Positions 18,429 to 27,290 of a DNA stretch of 64,000 nt are shown one piece after another; within the stretch, counting starts at the first letter, position 1, and each line of letters begins with the position of its first letter. The stretch is taken from assembly GCA_947629865.1 (NCBI GenBank), contig CANRFJ010000006.1:62001-126000 (forward strand). Direction: 5' to 3'. This DNA comes from an uncultured Lachnospiraceae bacterium. GTDB lineage: Bacteria > Bacillota > Clostridia > Lachnospirales > Lachnospiraceae. A program made the position numbers and the translations under genes. The notes beneath the pieces were generated by a model. The model did no database searches and was not told where the DNA came from. It worked only from the letters and a program-made list of their open reading frames with translations.

Positions 18429-19025
18429 CTATTCCGGAGGCATCTCTGCGTCCTCCTCTTTCTGCAGTTCCTGATAGATCTCCCGCTCGGCCTCCTCCTT
18501 GAAATCTTCAATGGTAGCCTGGTTGAGAATAGGCAGATCCTCCAGGGACTGTATGCCGAAATAGCGCAGAAACTCCTCCGTGGTGGCAAAGAGGATTGGC
18601 CGCCCCGGCGCGTCCAGACGCCCCGCCTCGCAGATCAGCCCGTACTCCACCAGCTTGTTGACGGCATGGTCGCACGATACGCCGCGGATCTTTTCAATCT
18701 CCAGTCGGGTGATCGGCTGCTTGTACGCCACGATGGAAAGGGTTTCCAACAGCACGTCCGTGAGCACATGCTTCTTCGGAATGTGCGCCACCTTAATCAG
18801 ATATTCGTACATCTCCGGCTTTGTGCACAGTTGAAAGGAACCGTCCAGCTCGATGAGATGGATCCCCCGATCCTCCTCCTCATACCGCGTCATCATGCTG
18901 CGGATAATCTTTCTCACCGTGTCCTCGTCGTGCTCGACCGCCGCCGCCAGCCTCTCAATCTCCACGGACTCTCCCATAGTAAAAAGGATTGCCTCCACCA
19001 CCGCTTCCAGTTTTTTTATGTTCAC
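18429..19025 (-). CDS. scpB: Segregation and condensation protein B
   Basis: 198 residues starting with GTG; the GTGA overlaps the scpA stop by 4 bp, and the ribosome site GGGAGG is within scpA. Two winged-helix domains are expected; the pattern VLLETLSIVAYKQPITRLEIEKIRG is characteristic of ScpB. With ScpA it forms the kleisin complex that binds Smc and compacts and segregates chromosomes. The C-terminus is acidic, as is common. Assignment rests on family pattern and pairing with scpA. Confidence 0.95.
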   Translation of the reverse strand: MNIKKLEAVVEAILFTMGESVEIERLAAAVEHDEDTVRKIIRSMMTRYEEEDRGIHLIELDGSFQLCTKPEMYEYLIKVAHIPKKHVLTDVLLETLSIVAYKQPITRLEIEKIRGVSCDHAVNKLVEYGLICEAGRLDAPGRPILFATTEEFLRYFGIQSLEDLPILNQATIEDFKEEAEREIYQELQKEEDAEMPPE

Positions 19026-19780
19026 GATTTACCTCCCTTTGCTCTGTATGTAATCCGGATATCATCAAAAAGTTTCTCCTGTGAAATCACCAGAATACCG
19101 GTCTTCATCATCTCCAGCACACTGAGAAACGTCACGATCACATATCCCTTCCCCCTGCCGTGCTCTAACAGGTTCCGGAAACTGAAACTCCCGTGAAGCA
19201 TGGCATATTCCTCCACAAAGAGCATCTGATCCTCGATGTTGATCTCCTCTTTCTCAATCTCTCCAAAGCGGCTCCGTATCGGATCAATCTTGTCCACCTG
19301 TTTCTGCATGACGGAGTCGAAAATCTCCTGCAGTTTTGACAGGGTGACGTCCGACAGAAGTTCCCCGTAATCAATATCCTCTTTGTAATTCTGTATCTCC
19401 TCCGGAATCGACGGTTCCCTGAAAAAAGCCCTGGCCGCGTCATACTGGCGATCCTTCAGCTCAAAGGAGGCATACTTATACATCTTATATTCCAGAAGCC
19501 TCTCCACCAGCTCCTGTCTCGGATCCTCGTCCTCCTCCTCACTGTTCTCCTCCTTAGGGAGAAGCATTCGTGACTTAATCTTTACGAGCGTGGCCGCCAT
19601 CACGAGAAACTCGCTCATCACGTCCATGTCCTTTACGTCCATCCGGCTCATATATTCCAGGTACTGCTCCGTAATCAGGACAATGGGGATATCGTATATA
19701 TCCACCTTGTTTTTCTCGATTAAATGAAGCAGCAGATCCAGCGGCCCCTCAAAGGCCTCCAGTTTTACCGGTATTCCCAT
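19022..19780 (-). CDS. scpA: Segregation and condensation protein A (kleisin)
   Basis: 252 residues, normal length. The N-terminus KLEAFEGPLDLLLHLIEKNK is the ScpA signature that contacts Smc; the C-terminal winged helix (VIVTFLSVLEMMKTG) contacts the other Smc head. An acidic linker (EENSEEEDEDP) lies between. GGAGG is 7 nt before the ATG. It is translated together with scpB through a 4-bp overlap, and a promoter at 19819-19847 precedes it. Confidence 0.96.
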   Translation of the reverse strand: MGIPVKLEAFEGPLDLLLHLIEKNKVDIYDIPIVLITEQYLEYMSRMDVKDMDVMSEFLVMAATLVKIKSRMLLPKEENSEEEDEDPRQELVERLLEYKMYKYASFELKDRQYDAARAFFREPSIPEEIQNYKEDIDYGELLSDVTLSKLQEIFDSVMQKQVDKIDPIRSRFGEIEKEEINIEDQMLFVEEYAMLHGSFSFRNLLEHGRGKGYVIVTFLSVLEMMKTGILVISQEKLFDDIRITYRAKGGKS

Positions 19781-19818
19781 GTCCTCACCTCCCGCAGCAC
19801 AGACTTACATACCCATTT

Positions 19819-19847
19819 ATTTTACCTGTTTTTTGTCAAAATGACAA
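19819..19847 (-). promoter_or_regulatory. Promoter for scpA-scpB with dyad over the -35 box
   Basis: Minus strand TTGTCA (19842-19847), a 17-bp spacer and TAAAAT (19819-19824). The -35 box is half of a perfect dyad TTGTCA-AAA-TGACAA (19833-19847), which could be an operator or chance. Confidence 0.6.
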
Positions 19848-19854
19848 GATAAAT

Positions 19855-20706
19855 TTAGCGGCGCCCCCGCCGCGCGGCCAACCGGATCACACTGACCTCC
19901 GGCCGGTTAAAAAACCGCAGCCGTATATGGTGCAGCCCCAGGCCCCGGCTGACGATCATATGCTTTTCCCCGATTTCAAATTCTCCCGCGTCATACCGGG
20001 GAAACAGGCGGAGGGAGGGGGAAATAACGCCGCCGAGCAAAGGAAGCCTTGCGATGCCCCCATGGATATGGCCGCTAAACACCAGATCGGCCCCCCACTC
20101 GGCATACTGGGGAAAATACTCCGGATTGTGGGCCAGCAGCAGGGAAAAACACCCCTCCTCCGGCGGCGTCACATGCTCCAGAAGCTCCTCTCCTGTCAGC
20201 CGCCGTCTCTGCCAGAATTTGTGGTACCAGTATTCCTCCAGACTGAGTCCGGTTATGCGCAGATCCTCTCCCTGCGGCATCGTCTCGTCTTCCAGATAGT
20301 GGACGCCGGACTTTCGCAAATTTTCCCTGAACTCCTCATATTCCGGCATACGGATCTCATGATTGCCCGGCGCATAATATACCGGCGCGATTTCCGTCAG
20401 CCTCTTTACAAAGCGGAGCACCTCCTCTGTGCGCTTTCCGCTTTTCACCGTCATGTCTCCGGCGATACAGATCAGATCCGGCGACTCTCTCTCCACTCTG
20501 GCAAGCAGCCGTCCGTTCTCCTCACCGCCCCCTGGCTTCCCATGGCGGCAGGCGTGCAAATCAGTCAGCAGCACGGCCACCCTGTCCTCTTTTAACCTGG
20601 AAGATGTTATGGTATAGTATTCTGTTTTCAGAAAATACTGGCTGGCGCACCCATAGATCAAAAGCAGAAGGACGACCAGCGCGGCGACGGTTAAAATCGT
20701 TTCCAT
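19855..20706 (-). CDS. Membrane-anchored calcineurin-like metallophosphoesterase
   Basis: 283 residues from the ATG at 20706, chosen because GAGGTG lies 4-5 nt upstream and the product then begins with a membrane anchor (METILTVAALVVLLLLIYGC). Metal motifs follow in order: LTDLHACRH (DxH), GDMTV, GNHEIR, and SGHIHGG near the end. This is the YkuE/YaeI-like group, whose members act on phosphate esters at the membrane; the substrate cannot be assigned. It is divergent from the carboxypeptidase at 20888, with 181 bp between the starts. Confidence 0.85.
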   Translation of the reverse strand: METILTVAALVVLLLLIYGCASQYFLKTEYYTITSSRLKEDRVAVLLTDLHACRHGKPGGGEENGRLLARVERESPDLICIAGDMTVKSGKRTEEVLRFVKRLTEIAPVYYAPGNHEIRMPEYEEFRENLRKSGVHYLEDETMPQGEDLRITGLSLEEYWYHKFWQRRRLTGEELLEHVTPPEEGCFSLLLAHNPEYFPQYAEWGADLVFSGHIHGGIARLPLLGGVISPSLRLFPRYDAGEFEIGEKHMIVSRGLGLHHIRLRFFNRPEVSVIRLAARRGRR

Positions 20707-20887
20707 ATACACCTCATGTTCTCCCTGTATCCCGTTGAAGCCGGTTTTGCAAATCTGGTTTCTATGATAAAGAATCACGCCCCGTTTGTCAACGGCAGAC
20801 ATACTCAGTCATAAAGTTTTCCCCTGTCTCATACCAATGTAATAGCAAAAAATATGTATTTTACCCTATCTTGAAAGGAAGATCGTT

Positions 20888-22087
20888 ATGAAAGCCGTTG
20901 CCAAATACCTGTTACTTTTCCTGATTCTTATCCCCTTTGCCGCCGCGCCGCAGATCCGCGCGGAGGAGAGCGCCACCGGCTCCGCCGTAAATATCACAGC
21001 CAGGGCCGCCGTGCTCATCGAGGGGGACACAGGAGAGATTCTGGCGGAGAAGAACAAGGATACGGAGCTTGTCCCCGCCAGCATCACTAAGATTATGACT
21101 CTGACATTGATCTTTGAGGCCATCGACCAGGGAAAAATCTCTCTGGATGACAACGTGACTGTCAGCGAATACGCCGCCGGCATGGGCGGCTCGCAGGTGT
21201 TTCTGGAGCCTCAGGAGAGCCAGACCGTAAACACCATGATCAAATGTATAAGCATCGCCAGCGCCAACGACGCCGCCGTCGCCATGGCGGAAAAGGTCGC
21301 CGGTTCCGAGCAGAATTTTGTGAAAATGATGAACCAGAAGGCCAAAAGCCTCGGCATGAAACACACCCACTTCAAAAACTGCACCGGCTTAGACGACGAT
21401 ATCCGTTCCGGCCATTACTCCAGCGCCTATGACGTGGCGCTGATGTCGCGGGAACTGATCATGAAGCACCCTCAGATTTCCAACTACTCCACCGTGTGGA
21501 TGGACTCCATTGTGCACAAGACAAAAAAAGGCGAGTCCTCCTTCGGACTCACCAACACAAACAAACTGGTTCGCTTTTACGACGGTATCACCGGACTGAA
21601 GACCGGTTCCACCAGCAAGGCCAAATACTGCCTCAGCGCCACAGCCAGGCGCAATGGCATGAATCTCATCGCCGTTGTCATGGCTGCTCCCGACCACAAG
21701 GTGCGGTTCACGGAGGCACAGGCGCTTTTGGACTACGGCTTCGCCAACTGCTCCGTCTACGAAGACGACTTCTCGGATATGTCCTTTGAGGACATACAGG
21801 TCAGAGGGGGAATACCCGCCAGAATACCCGTGTATCCGGAAAAAAAATTCAGCCACACCTTCACCTCGCAATTTGAGGAGGGGAAAATCCAAAAGGAACT
21901 GAAGATCCACGAAATGACCGCCCCGGTCTCCGAGGGCCAGCAGGTGGGCTCTATACAGTATTATTATGACGGGAAGGAAATCGGCTCCGTCCCTGTTCTG
22001 GCAAAACAGGGCTCGGAGAAGGCGGGATATACCGATCTGTTCCTGACGTCTCTGAAAAAACTGTTTCTGATAGGCAAAGAAGCCTGA
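20888..22087 (+). CDS. D-alanyl-D-alanine carboxypeptidase (penicillin-binding protein 5 family)
   Basis: 399 residues with a signal peptide (about 1-25). The three penicillin-binding motifs are present: SITK (S65, K68), SAN (125-127) and KTG (238-240). The C-terminal beta-domain ends in an amphipathic helix (LFLTSLKKLFLIG) of the kind that docks DacA/DacF enzymes on the membrane. It trims the terminal D-Ala from peptidoglycan stem peptides. AAAGGAAG precedes the ATG. It is one of only three plus-strand genes, and its TGA directly abuts the convergent purE stop. Confidence 0.95.
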   Translation: MKAVAKYLLLFLILIPFAAAPQIRAEESATGSAVNITARAAVLIEGDTGEILAEKNKDTELVPASITKIMTLTLIFEAIDQGKISLDDNVTVSEYAAGMGGSQVFLEPQESQTVNTMIKCISIASANDAAVAMAEKVAGSEQNFVKMMNQKAKSLGMKHTHFKNCTGLDDDIRSGHYSSAYDVALMSRELIMKHPQISNYSTVWMDSIVHKTKKGESSFGLTNTNKLVRFYDGITGLKTGSTSKAKYCLSATARRNGMNLIAVVMAAPDHKVRFTEAQALLDYGFANCSVYEDDFSDMSFEDIQVRGGIPARIPVYPEKKFSHTFTSQFEEGKIQKELKIHEMTAPVSEGQQVGSIQYYYDGKEIGSVPVLAKQGSEKAGYTDLFLTSLKKLFLIGKEA

Positions 22088-22600
22088 TCACATCTGGCGT
22101 ATGTATTCCTCATATCCCAGTTTATCCAGTTTTTCCGCCTTGGCGCACACGCCCTCTTTCATCTCCTGCCGGTAGGCCTTCAGGCGTCCGCGCAGCTCCC
22201 TGTCGGAGACAGCGAGAATCCGGGCGGCCAGAATGGCGGCATTGGCGGCGCCGTCGATGGACACCGTGGCAACCGGTATCCCTGATGGCATCTGCACGAT
22301 GGAATACAGGCTGTCCACGCCCCCCAGGCTCTTTGTGTGGATCGGAATACCGATCACCGGCAGATCGTACAGCGCGGCACACATACCCGGAAGATGCGCG
22401 GCGCCGCCGGCTCCGGCAATAATCACCTCCACGCCTCTCTCCTCCGCCTTTGATGCGTAATCCACAAAAATATCCGGCATACGGTGGGCGGAGATAATTG
22501 TCATCTCATAGTCCACTCCGAATTTCTCCAGCATATCAGCGGCCTTTTTCATGATGGGAAGATCCGAATCGCTCCCCATCAGAATACCTACTTTTCCCAT
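22088..22600 (-). CDS. purE: N5-carboxyaminoimidazole ribonucleotide mutase
   Basis: 170 residues, normal for class I PurE. GSDSDLPIMKKA near the N-terminus binds the ribonucleotide phosphate, SAHRMPD holds the catalytic His, and GAGGAAHLPGM and GIPIHTKSLGG are family blocks. It converts N5-CAIR to CAIR in purine synthesis. No purK or other pur gene is adjacent. AAGGAGG precedes the ATG. The stop touches the dacA-type gene stop, forming TGATCA with no room for a terminator. Confidence 0.97.
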   Translation of the reverse strand: MGKVGILMGSDSDLPIMKKAADMLEKFGVDYEMTIISAHRMPDIFVDYASKAEERGVEVIIAGAGGAAHLPGMCAALYDLPVIGIPIHTKSLGGVDSLYSIVQMPSGIPVATVSIDGAANAAILAARILAVSDRELRGRLKAYRQEMKEGVCAKAEKLDKLGYEEYIRQM

Positions 22601-22632
22601 ATTTGTATCCTCCTTGTTCTGTATCTTATTTT

Positions 22633-24633
22633 CTAATCCAGCACTTCATTCAGGCTCTCCGTCCCCGGCAGGACAAAGCGGCCTTCCTGTAACAGTGTAA
22701 TGGTTTTTCCGGTCTTTGTAAAGACAATTATGTCCCCCAGCTCGTCATAGGGTATGGTGATGTCTGTGTGACAGTTAAAATATGCCTTCTCAATATCTGT
22801 ATGGCGCAGCGCCGAGCGCTCATTTTCCTTTGCAATGATCTCCTTCCCGTCCGGATTGTGCAAAACCACGTCCTCGCTCATGGAATAACAGGTGTCGCCC
22901 ACGGCAAAATGGGGGCCCGTCTTCTCCGCAATCAAAATCGGCAGTTTGGCCTCGATACCGTACCGGCGGCCCATCACATAGGCTGTCGTATTGGTTCCGA
23001 TGGCAAATTCTCCCATTGGGAGCGTCTCTCGGTTATGAAGGACATTTTCCTTTATATAGCGCCGGTTCTCCTCCTCGCTGTCATAGTTGGTGCAGGTGTA
23101 ATCCTTCACCATGCCGTCTTCAAAAGTGAGCTCTAGATTCTCATAGCACAATTCATTCAGATATACGCGGCTCACATGCAGAGTTCCGCTCGTCCCTGTG
23201 AGGAGCGGGGAGGTAAACACCTCTCCCACCGGAATGTTGACGTCCGCCAGACAGTTCTCAAAATTCGTCTGGCTCTCCGGATTTTCAAGCCGATGCAGCT
23301 GCACTCTCAGGTTTGTGCAGTTTGCTCCCCGCCCCGTGACGCAGACGTAATCCCCCTCGTCCAGGGCGTCGATCAGCGCCTGCTGGATCCGCCGGTATTT
23401 TTCCTCGTCAAGAGTATTTACCCTGACCGTCTCACGGAAAATTTCCTCAAACTGCTCTCCGATCTCAGGAATCGGATATGCGATGATGGTAAAACTGTAG
23501 GAATCCTGCGGAATATAGCGGTTCTGAATCAGTGCGTAATCCCTCGTATAGCCCACGGACAGAGCCTCCTGCTCCTCTGTGTACGAGGGGCTCTCCGGAC
23601 GGGAGACGGGCACAAATAATTTTTCGCCAAATATCTCTATCACCGCCGGCCCGGCGTACACGGCCGCCTCCTCCCTGTATTTTTCAAAAAGCCGCTCCGC
23701 CGTCTTCAGGCGTTCGCTGACAAGAGCCTTGTTCAGATACAGGGCGTCGTCGTAGCGGTGGTCGTACTGGTACTGCTTGTCGGGCGAAGTGCTGACAACG
23801 CCCATGGCTCTTGTGTTGGTCTTTCTCGTAAATACCGCTCGCAGGCCCATAGCCTCAAACTGGCGAACGGCCTGGCGCACCATGGGTTCAAATCCGATGT
23901 GGTAGCGTATCTGCACCGTCTTTTTCTGCGACAGATCAATACCGGCCGCCTCAAAGCCCTTCCGGTAGCCCTCCGTATAGGTTCGGGCCATGGCGCACAA
24001 CGTCTCCTCCGGCAAAGAGGACAGAAACATCGCCATCTTTATCTCATTCTCCGTCACATATTCCCCGTAGCGGTACAGATAATCCAAATTGGAAAAATCG
24101 CTCTCCATCACAAGCCGGTAGACCAGCCCTTTTTCCGGACACAGCATCCGGCGCAGTGATTTTTCCATCTGTTCCCCGTCGTAATCGTGGATAAAATAAT
24201 AGACGGCCTCCCGCAGAGCCCTCTCCGGCTCCTCCTCGTCGAGAAGATTTACCATCTGCAGAAAAAGTTCCATCCGCAGAAGGACTTCCTCCCTGTCGCC
24301 CTCGTAGGCCGCGGTAATGGCGTCCCGAAAGCGGACGTAATACAGGCAGAGATATTTTCCAATCCCCGCGCCGAACACCTTCGCCGCATGGGCGGGATTG
24401 GCATAGGAGTTCTCGTAGGCCCCGTCCGCAATGTCCCCGTATAGGATTTTGTTCCACTCCCTGAGCGGGCCCCCGCCGTCCGGCGTCTCCAGTATGTCGT
24501 GCAATGTGAGAAACATCCGGCAGACCTGCCGGATATAGTCCCCGTAAGCTCCCGCCGCCTCTGTATGCAGCTCCCTGATTCTGTCTATGGCAAGTCCATA
24601 GCGTTCTTCCACTATACTCATATTTTCACTCAT
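22633..24633 (-). CDS. M29-family aminopeptidase with long N-terminal extension
   Basis: 666 residues; ordinary M29 enzymes are about 370-410. The C-terminal part shows the family blocks: GANCTNLRVQL, GEVFTSPLLTGTSG, GEFAIGTNTTAYVMG, PHFAVGD and an HxD near FNCHTDI, which supply the two-metal ligands. The first ~250 residues are mostly helical and I do not recognise a family. It probably releases N-terminal residues from peptides in the cytosol. The ATGA start overlaps the stop of the HD gene upstream, so the two are translationally coupled. Confidence 0.85.
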   Translation of the reverse strand: MSENMSIVEERYGLAIDRIRELHTEAAGAYGDYIRQVCRMFLTLHDILETPDGGGPLREWNKILYGDIADGAYENSYANPAHAAKVFGAGIGKYLCLYYVRFRDAITAAYEGDREEVLLRMELFLQMVNLLDEEEPERALREAVYYFIHDYDGEQMEKSLRRMLCPEKGLVYRLVMESDFSNLDYLYRYGEYVTENEIKMAMFLSSLPEETLCAMARTYTEGYRKGFEAAGIDLSQKKTVQIRYHIGFEPMVRQAVRQFEAMGLRAVFTRKTNTRAMGVVSTSPDKQYQYDHRYDDALYLNKALVSERLKTAERLFEKYREEAAVYAGPAVIEIFGEKLFVPVSRPESPSYTEEQEALSVGYTRDYALIQNRYIPQDSYSFTIIAYPIPEIGEQFEEIFRETVRVNTLDEEKYRRIQQALIDALDEGDYVCVTGRGANCTNLRVQLHRLENPESQTNFENCLADVNIPVGEVFTSPLLTGTSGTLHVSRVYLNELCYENLELTFEDGMVKDYTCTNYDSEEENRRYIKENVLHNRETLPMGEFAIGTNTTAYVMGRRYGIEAKLPILIAEKTGPHFAVGDTCYSMSEDVVLHNPDGKEIIAKENERSALRHTDIEKAYFNCHTDITIPYDELGDIIVFTKTGKTITLLQEGRFVLPGTESLNEVLD

Positions 24634-25238
24634 ATACGATCCTCTTTAATTTCACCCGGCTTTCCCGGTCTCTCAATATGCGGCGCGATGCAACGCTCCT
24701 CACAGAATTCCCACAGCGCCTCGGAGCCCTCGCGCGTCCTCTCGTTGCGCTTATATATCTGGCTGGCGCGCACTCCGTGCTCCTTCCAGGCGCTTCCGTT
24801 GGAGGCATGGTTGAGAATGATTGGCTGAACCCTGTCCAGCGCATTGGCAAACCGCGCTTCCGGAGTATCGCCTTCCTCAAATTCTTCCCACAATCCGCGG
24901 AAATATTCCTCCTGATCCGGAGGAAGAATGTGAAAAATGCGGTCGGCCGCCTTCAATTCACGCTCCCGCTTCGTGAGATGCCCCTCCTCGTCATAGGCAT
25001 ACGTATCGCCGGCGTCGATCTCCACTACATCATGGATCAGAACCATAGTCATCACCTTCAGGACATCGACCGGCTCATTGGAATACTCAGAGAGCACCGC
25101 CGCCATCACAGCCAGGTGGAACATATGCTCTGCGTCCGTTTCCCGGCGCTCTCCCCGCAGCGTATAGTTCTGCCGGATAATGCCTTTATTTTTGTCCAGT
25201 TCCTCAATAAATTCCATCTGCCGCTCCAGCCGCGTCAT
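24630..25238 (-). CDS. HD-domain nucleotidase (YfbR/HDDC2-like)
   Basis: 202 residues from the ATG at 25238; AAAGGA upstream favours this over an in-frame GTG at 25256 and ATG at 25247. HD motifs: DAEHMFHLAV, MVLIHDVVEID, and DRVQP near residue 135. This pattern is that of 5'-deoxynucleotidases such as YfbR, which dephosphorylate dNMPs. It overlaps the M29 aminopeptidase by 4 bp. A role in nucleotide salvage is inferred from the family only. Confidence 0.85.
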   Translation of the reverse strand: MTRLERQMEFIEELDKNKGIIRQNYTLRGERRETDAEHMFHLAVMAAVLSEYSNEPVDVLKVMTMVLIHDVVEIDAGDTYAYDEEGHLTKRERELKAADRIFHILPPDQEEYFRGLWEEFEEGDTPEARFANALDRVQPIILNHASNGSAWKEHGVRASQIYKRNERTREGSEALWEFCEERCIAPHIERPGKPGEIKEDRI

Positions 25239-25278
25239 AAACACCATTCCTTTCACGCATTTTTCGGAAACAAAAAAA

Positions 25279-25639
25279 GAGCAGCACGATAAGCCGGGTT
25301 CTGTCGTTGGGTAATCATCTATCTAGTCCTGCCGTTGCCGGCAGGCTCCAGCGGCCTACCCGAAAGCACGACGGGCCGCCGTATCGCTCTCTGTTCGGCC
25401 TTGCTTCGGATGGGGTTTACATGTGCCCTCTCTGTCACCAGCGAGGCGGTGGGCTCTTACCCCGCCATTCCACCCTTACCGCAGAGCTGCGCGGAGCAGC
25501 CTTCTGCGGCGGTATATTTCTGTTGCACTGGCCTGGGAGTCACCTCCACCGGACGTTATCCGGCATCCTGCCCTGTGAAGCCCGGACTTTCCTCACCCGC
25601 TCCCTTTCGTCTGAGCGGGCGCGATTACCTGTACTGCTC
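25279..25639 (-). ncRNA. rnpB: RNase P RNA, bacterial type A-like
   Basis: About 361 nt. The conserved core GAGGAAAGTCCGGGC is on the minus strand near 25587-25601, AACAGAAATATACCGCC and GGGTAAGAG blocks follow, and the 3' end has CAGAACCCGGCTTAT. GAGCAGTAC at the 5' end pairs with GTGCTGCTC at the 3' end (P1, nine pairs including one G-U). Seven U residues at 25272-25278 follow P1 and make a terminator. This RNA is the catalytic part of RNase P, which matures tRNA 5' ends. Its 5' end sits on the stop codon of the kinase gene upstream. Confidence 0.96.
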
Positions 25640-27290
25640 ATCCTAATAATATACCACCACCGATGAATTCCCGCAAGATGGAATTGAGAGGAACATCGTG
25701 CGGATCCACCGGAATAAAGTAGTCAAGGAATTTCAAAAGCCTCTGCGCCTCGGAGTATTCCGGACAGTCCGGCGTCACCTGGAACAGCAGCGGATCGGCG
25801 TAGAGCTTCATGGCCGCCAGCTCGTAAATCAGCGCCGAGTTAAACATGGCGTCCGCCTTTTCCTGAAACGGAAAGATGTTCTGGTTCTCACCGCTGCGCA
25901 CCGAGCGCCACATGGATATGGTCTTCCTGGCAGAGTTTCCGCGGGTTCTTGCATCCCGTATAATCCTCCTGAGAAGCCGTCCCTCCGTTGTGGGAATCCG
26001 GTTGTGACGGTCAAGGTTAAGCGCCGTCAGGGCGCTGATGTATATCTTAAATTTATCCTCCTCCGGAATGGAATAGGTGAGCCTGTCATTCAGACCGTGG
26101 ATTCCCTCAATCACAAGAATGTCCTCCGGCTCCAGCCGCATATACGGCTTGTCATATTCGCGACAGCCGGTGAGAAAATTATAGGTGGGAAGCTGAACCT
26201 CCCTCCCCTCCAGAAGCTTTGTGAGATCCTCATTGAACTGTTTAGTGTCGATGGCCTCAATGCACTCATAGTTGTATGTCCCGTCCGCGTCCTTGGGTGT
26301 GTCCACCCGATTGACAAAATAATCGTCCAGTCCGATGGGGTGCGGGCGCAGTCCCAGCGTCTTGAGCTGGGTTGAGAGGCGGTAGGAAAACGTTGTCTTT
26401 CCGGAGGAGGACGGGCCGGCAATAGTCACGATCCGACATCCCTTCTCCGCAATCTGCACGGCAATGTCTCCGATTCTCTTTTCGTGCAGCGCCTCCTGTG
26501 TCAGCATCAGATCCTGAAAATCCCCGCGGACAATCTGATGGTTCAGCTGTCCCACTGTGGCCACATTCAATTTACGCCCCCACTCGTTGGTGTACTGAAG
26601 CGTGCGGTATTGCTTCATGCCCGGTTTAAATTCCGGCATCTCGACCGGATTTTCCTGTCTGGGCACGACAAAGACAAACCCGTCCTCAAACAATTCCAGA
26701 CGGAAGTTACGCAGAATGGACGTGCTGTAGGGCATGGCTCCGTAGAAATAATCCGTAAACTTTCCCAGATTATATACCGTCATGCGTGAATTTTTCCGGT
26801 ACTCCATCAGCTGTCCCTTATCGCGCATATTCAGGGAGTCAAAGAGCTGTTTTGCATCTCTGGTTCTTATGACGTGTTTTTCAAAGAGAATGTCTTTATC
26901 CACGTATTTTCTCATTCTCTTTTCTATCCGGCCCAGTAGCTCCTGCGTCATTGCCACATCTCCCTCAATCCGGCAGAAATATCCGCTGTCCAGGCAGAAT
27001 TCAATGCTGACTCCCTCCATCTCATCTGCGGGAACTTCCTTGTAAACAGCCTTCAGAAGGAGCATGGACATCCCGCGGATATAAACCCGAAAGCCGTCTG
27101 CGTCCCCCGCGGTGCAAAACTCCACATGCGTTCCGTCCACCACCTCGTGATAGAGCTCCTGGATAATGCCGTTGCACTTGGCCACAATAATGGGAAATTC
27201 ATAATTCTTCTGATACTGCCGGCTGAGTTCATAGAGCGTGGTGCCCGGTTCGCAACTGACCGGCTCATCTTCAAGTGTTATATTAATCAT
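25638..27290 (-). CDS. TGS-domain uridine kinase-like P-loop kinase
   Basis: 550 residues. The N-terminus (ITLEDEPVSCEPGTTLYEL) is a TGS domain like that of threonyl-tRNA synthetase, followed by a threonyl-synthetase-like second additional region. A uridine kinase/phosphoribulokinase domain then begins with P-loop GPSSSGKTTF (about 291-300); DDYFVNR and EGIHGLND are the substrate and Walker B regions. True uridine kinases are about 210 residues, so this fused clostridial type may have another substrate. The ATG directly follows the trmK stop, with GGAGG inside trmK. The stop codon overlaps the 5' end of rnpB. Confidence 0.88.
   Translation of the reverse strand: MINITLEDEPVSCEPGTTLYELSRQYQKNYEFPIIVAKCNGIIQELYHEVVDGTHVEFCTAGDADGFRVYIRGMSMLLLKAVYKEVPADEMEGVSIEFCLDSGYFCRIEGDVAMTQELLGRIEKRMRKYVDKDILFEKHVIRTRDAKQLFDSLNMRDKGQLMEYRKNSRMTVYNLGKFTDYFYGAMPYSTSILRNFRLELFEDGFVFVVPRQENPVEMPEFKPGMKQYRTLQYTNEWGRKLNVATVGQLNHQIVRGDFQDLMLTQEALHEKRIGDIAVQIAEKGCRIVTIAGPSSSGKTTFSYRLSTQLKTLGLRPHPIGLDDYFVNRVDTPKDADGTYNYECIEAIDTKQFNEDLTKLLEGREVQLPTYNFLTGCREYDKPYMRLEPEDILVIEGIHGLNDRLTYSIPEEDKFKIYISALTALNLDRHNRIPTTEGRLLRRIIRDARTRGNSARKTISMWRSVRSGENQNIFPFQEKADAMFNSALIYELAAMKLYADPLLFQVTPDCPEYSEAQRLLKFLDYFIPVDPHDVPLNSILREFIGGGILLG
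25648..25676 (-). promoter_or_regulatory. Candidate rnpB promoter inside the kinase coding region
   Basis: Minus strand TTGCGG (25671-25676), a 17-bp spacer and TATATT (25648-25653), with a predicted start close to 25641. It lies within the last codons of the TGS-kinase gene. The -35 box is weak (3 of 6). Confidence 0.55.

Noticed and set aside
25307-25666. 119-codon plus-strand frame
   Set aside because: Complement of rnpB; conserved RNase P core explains the sequence.
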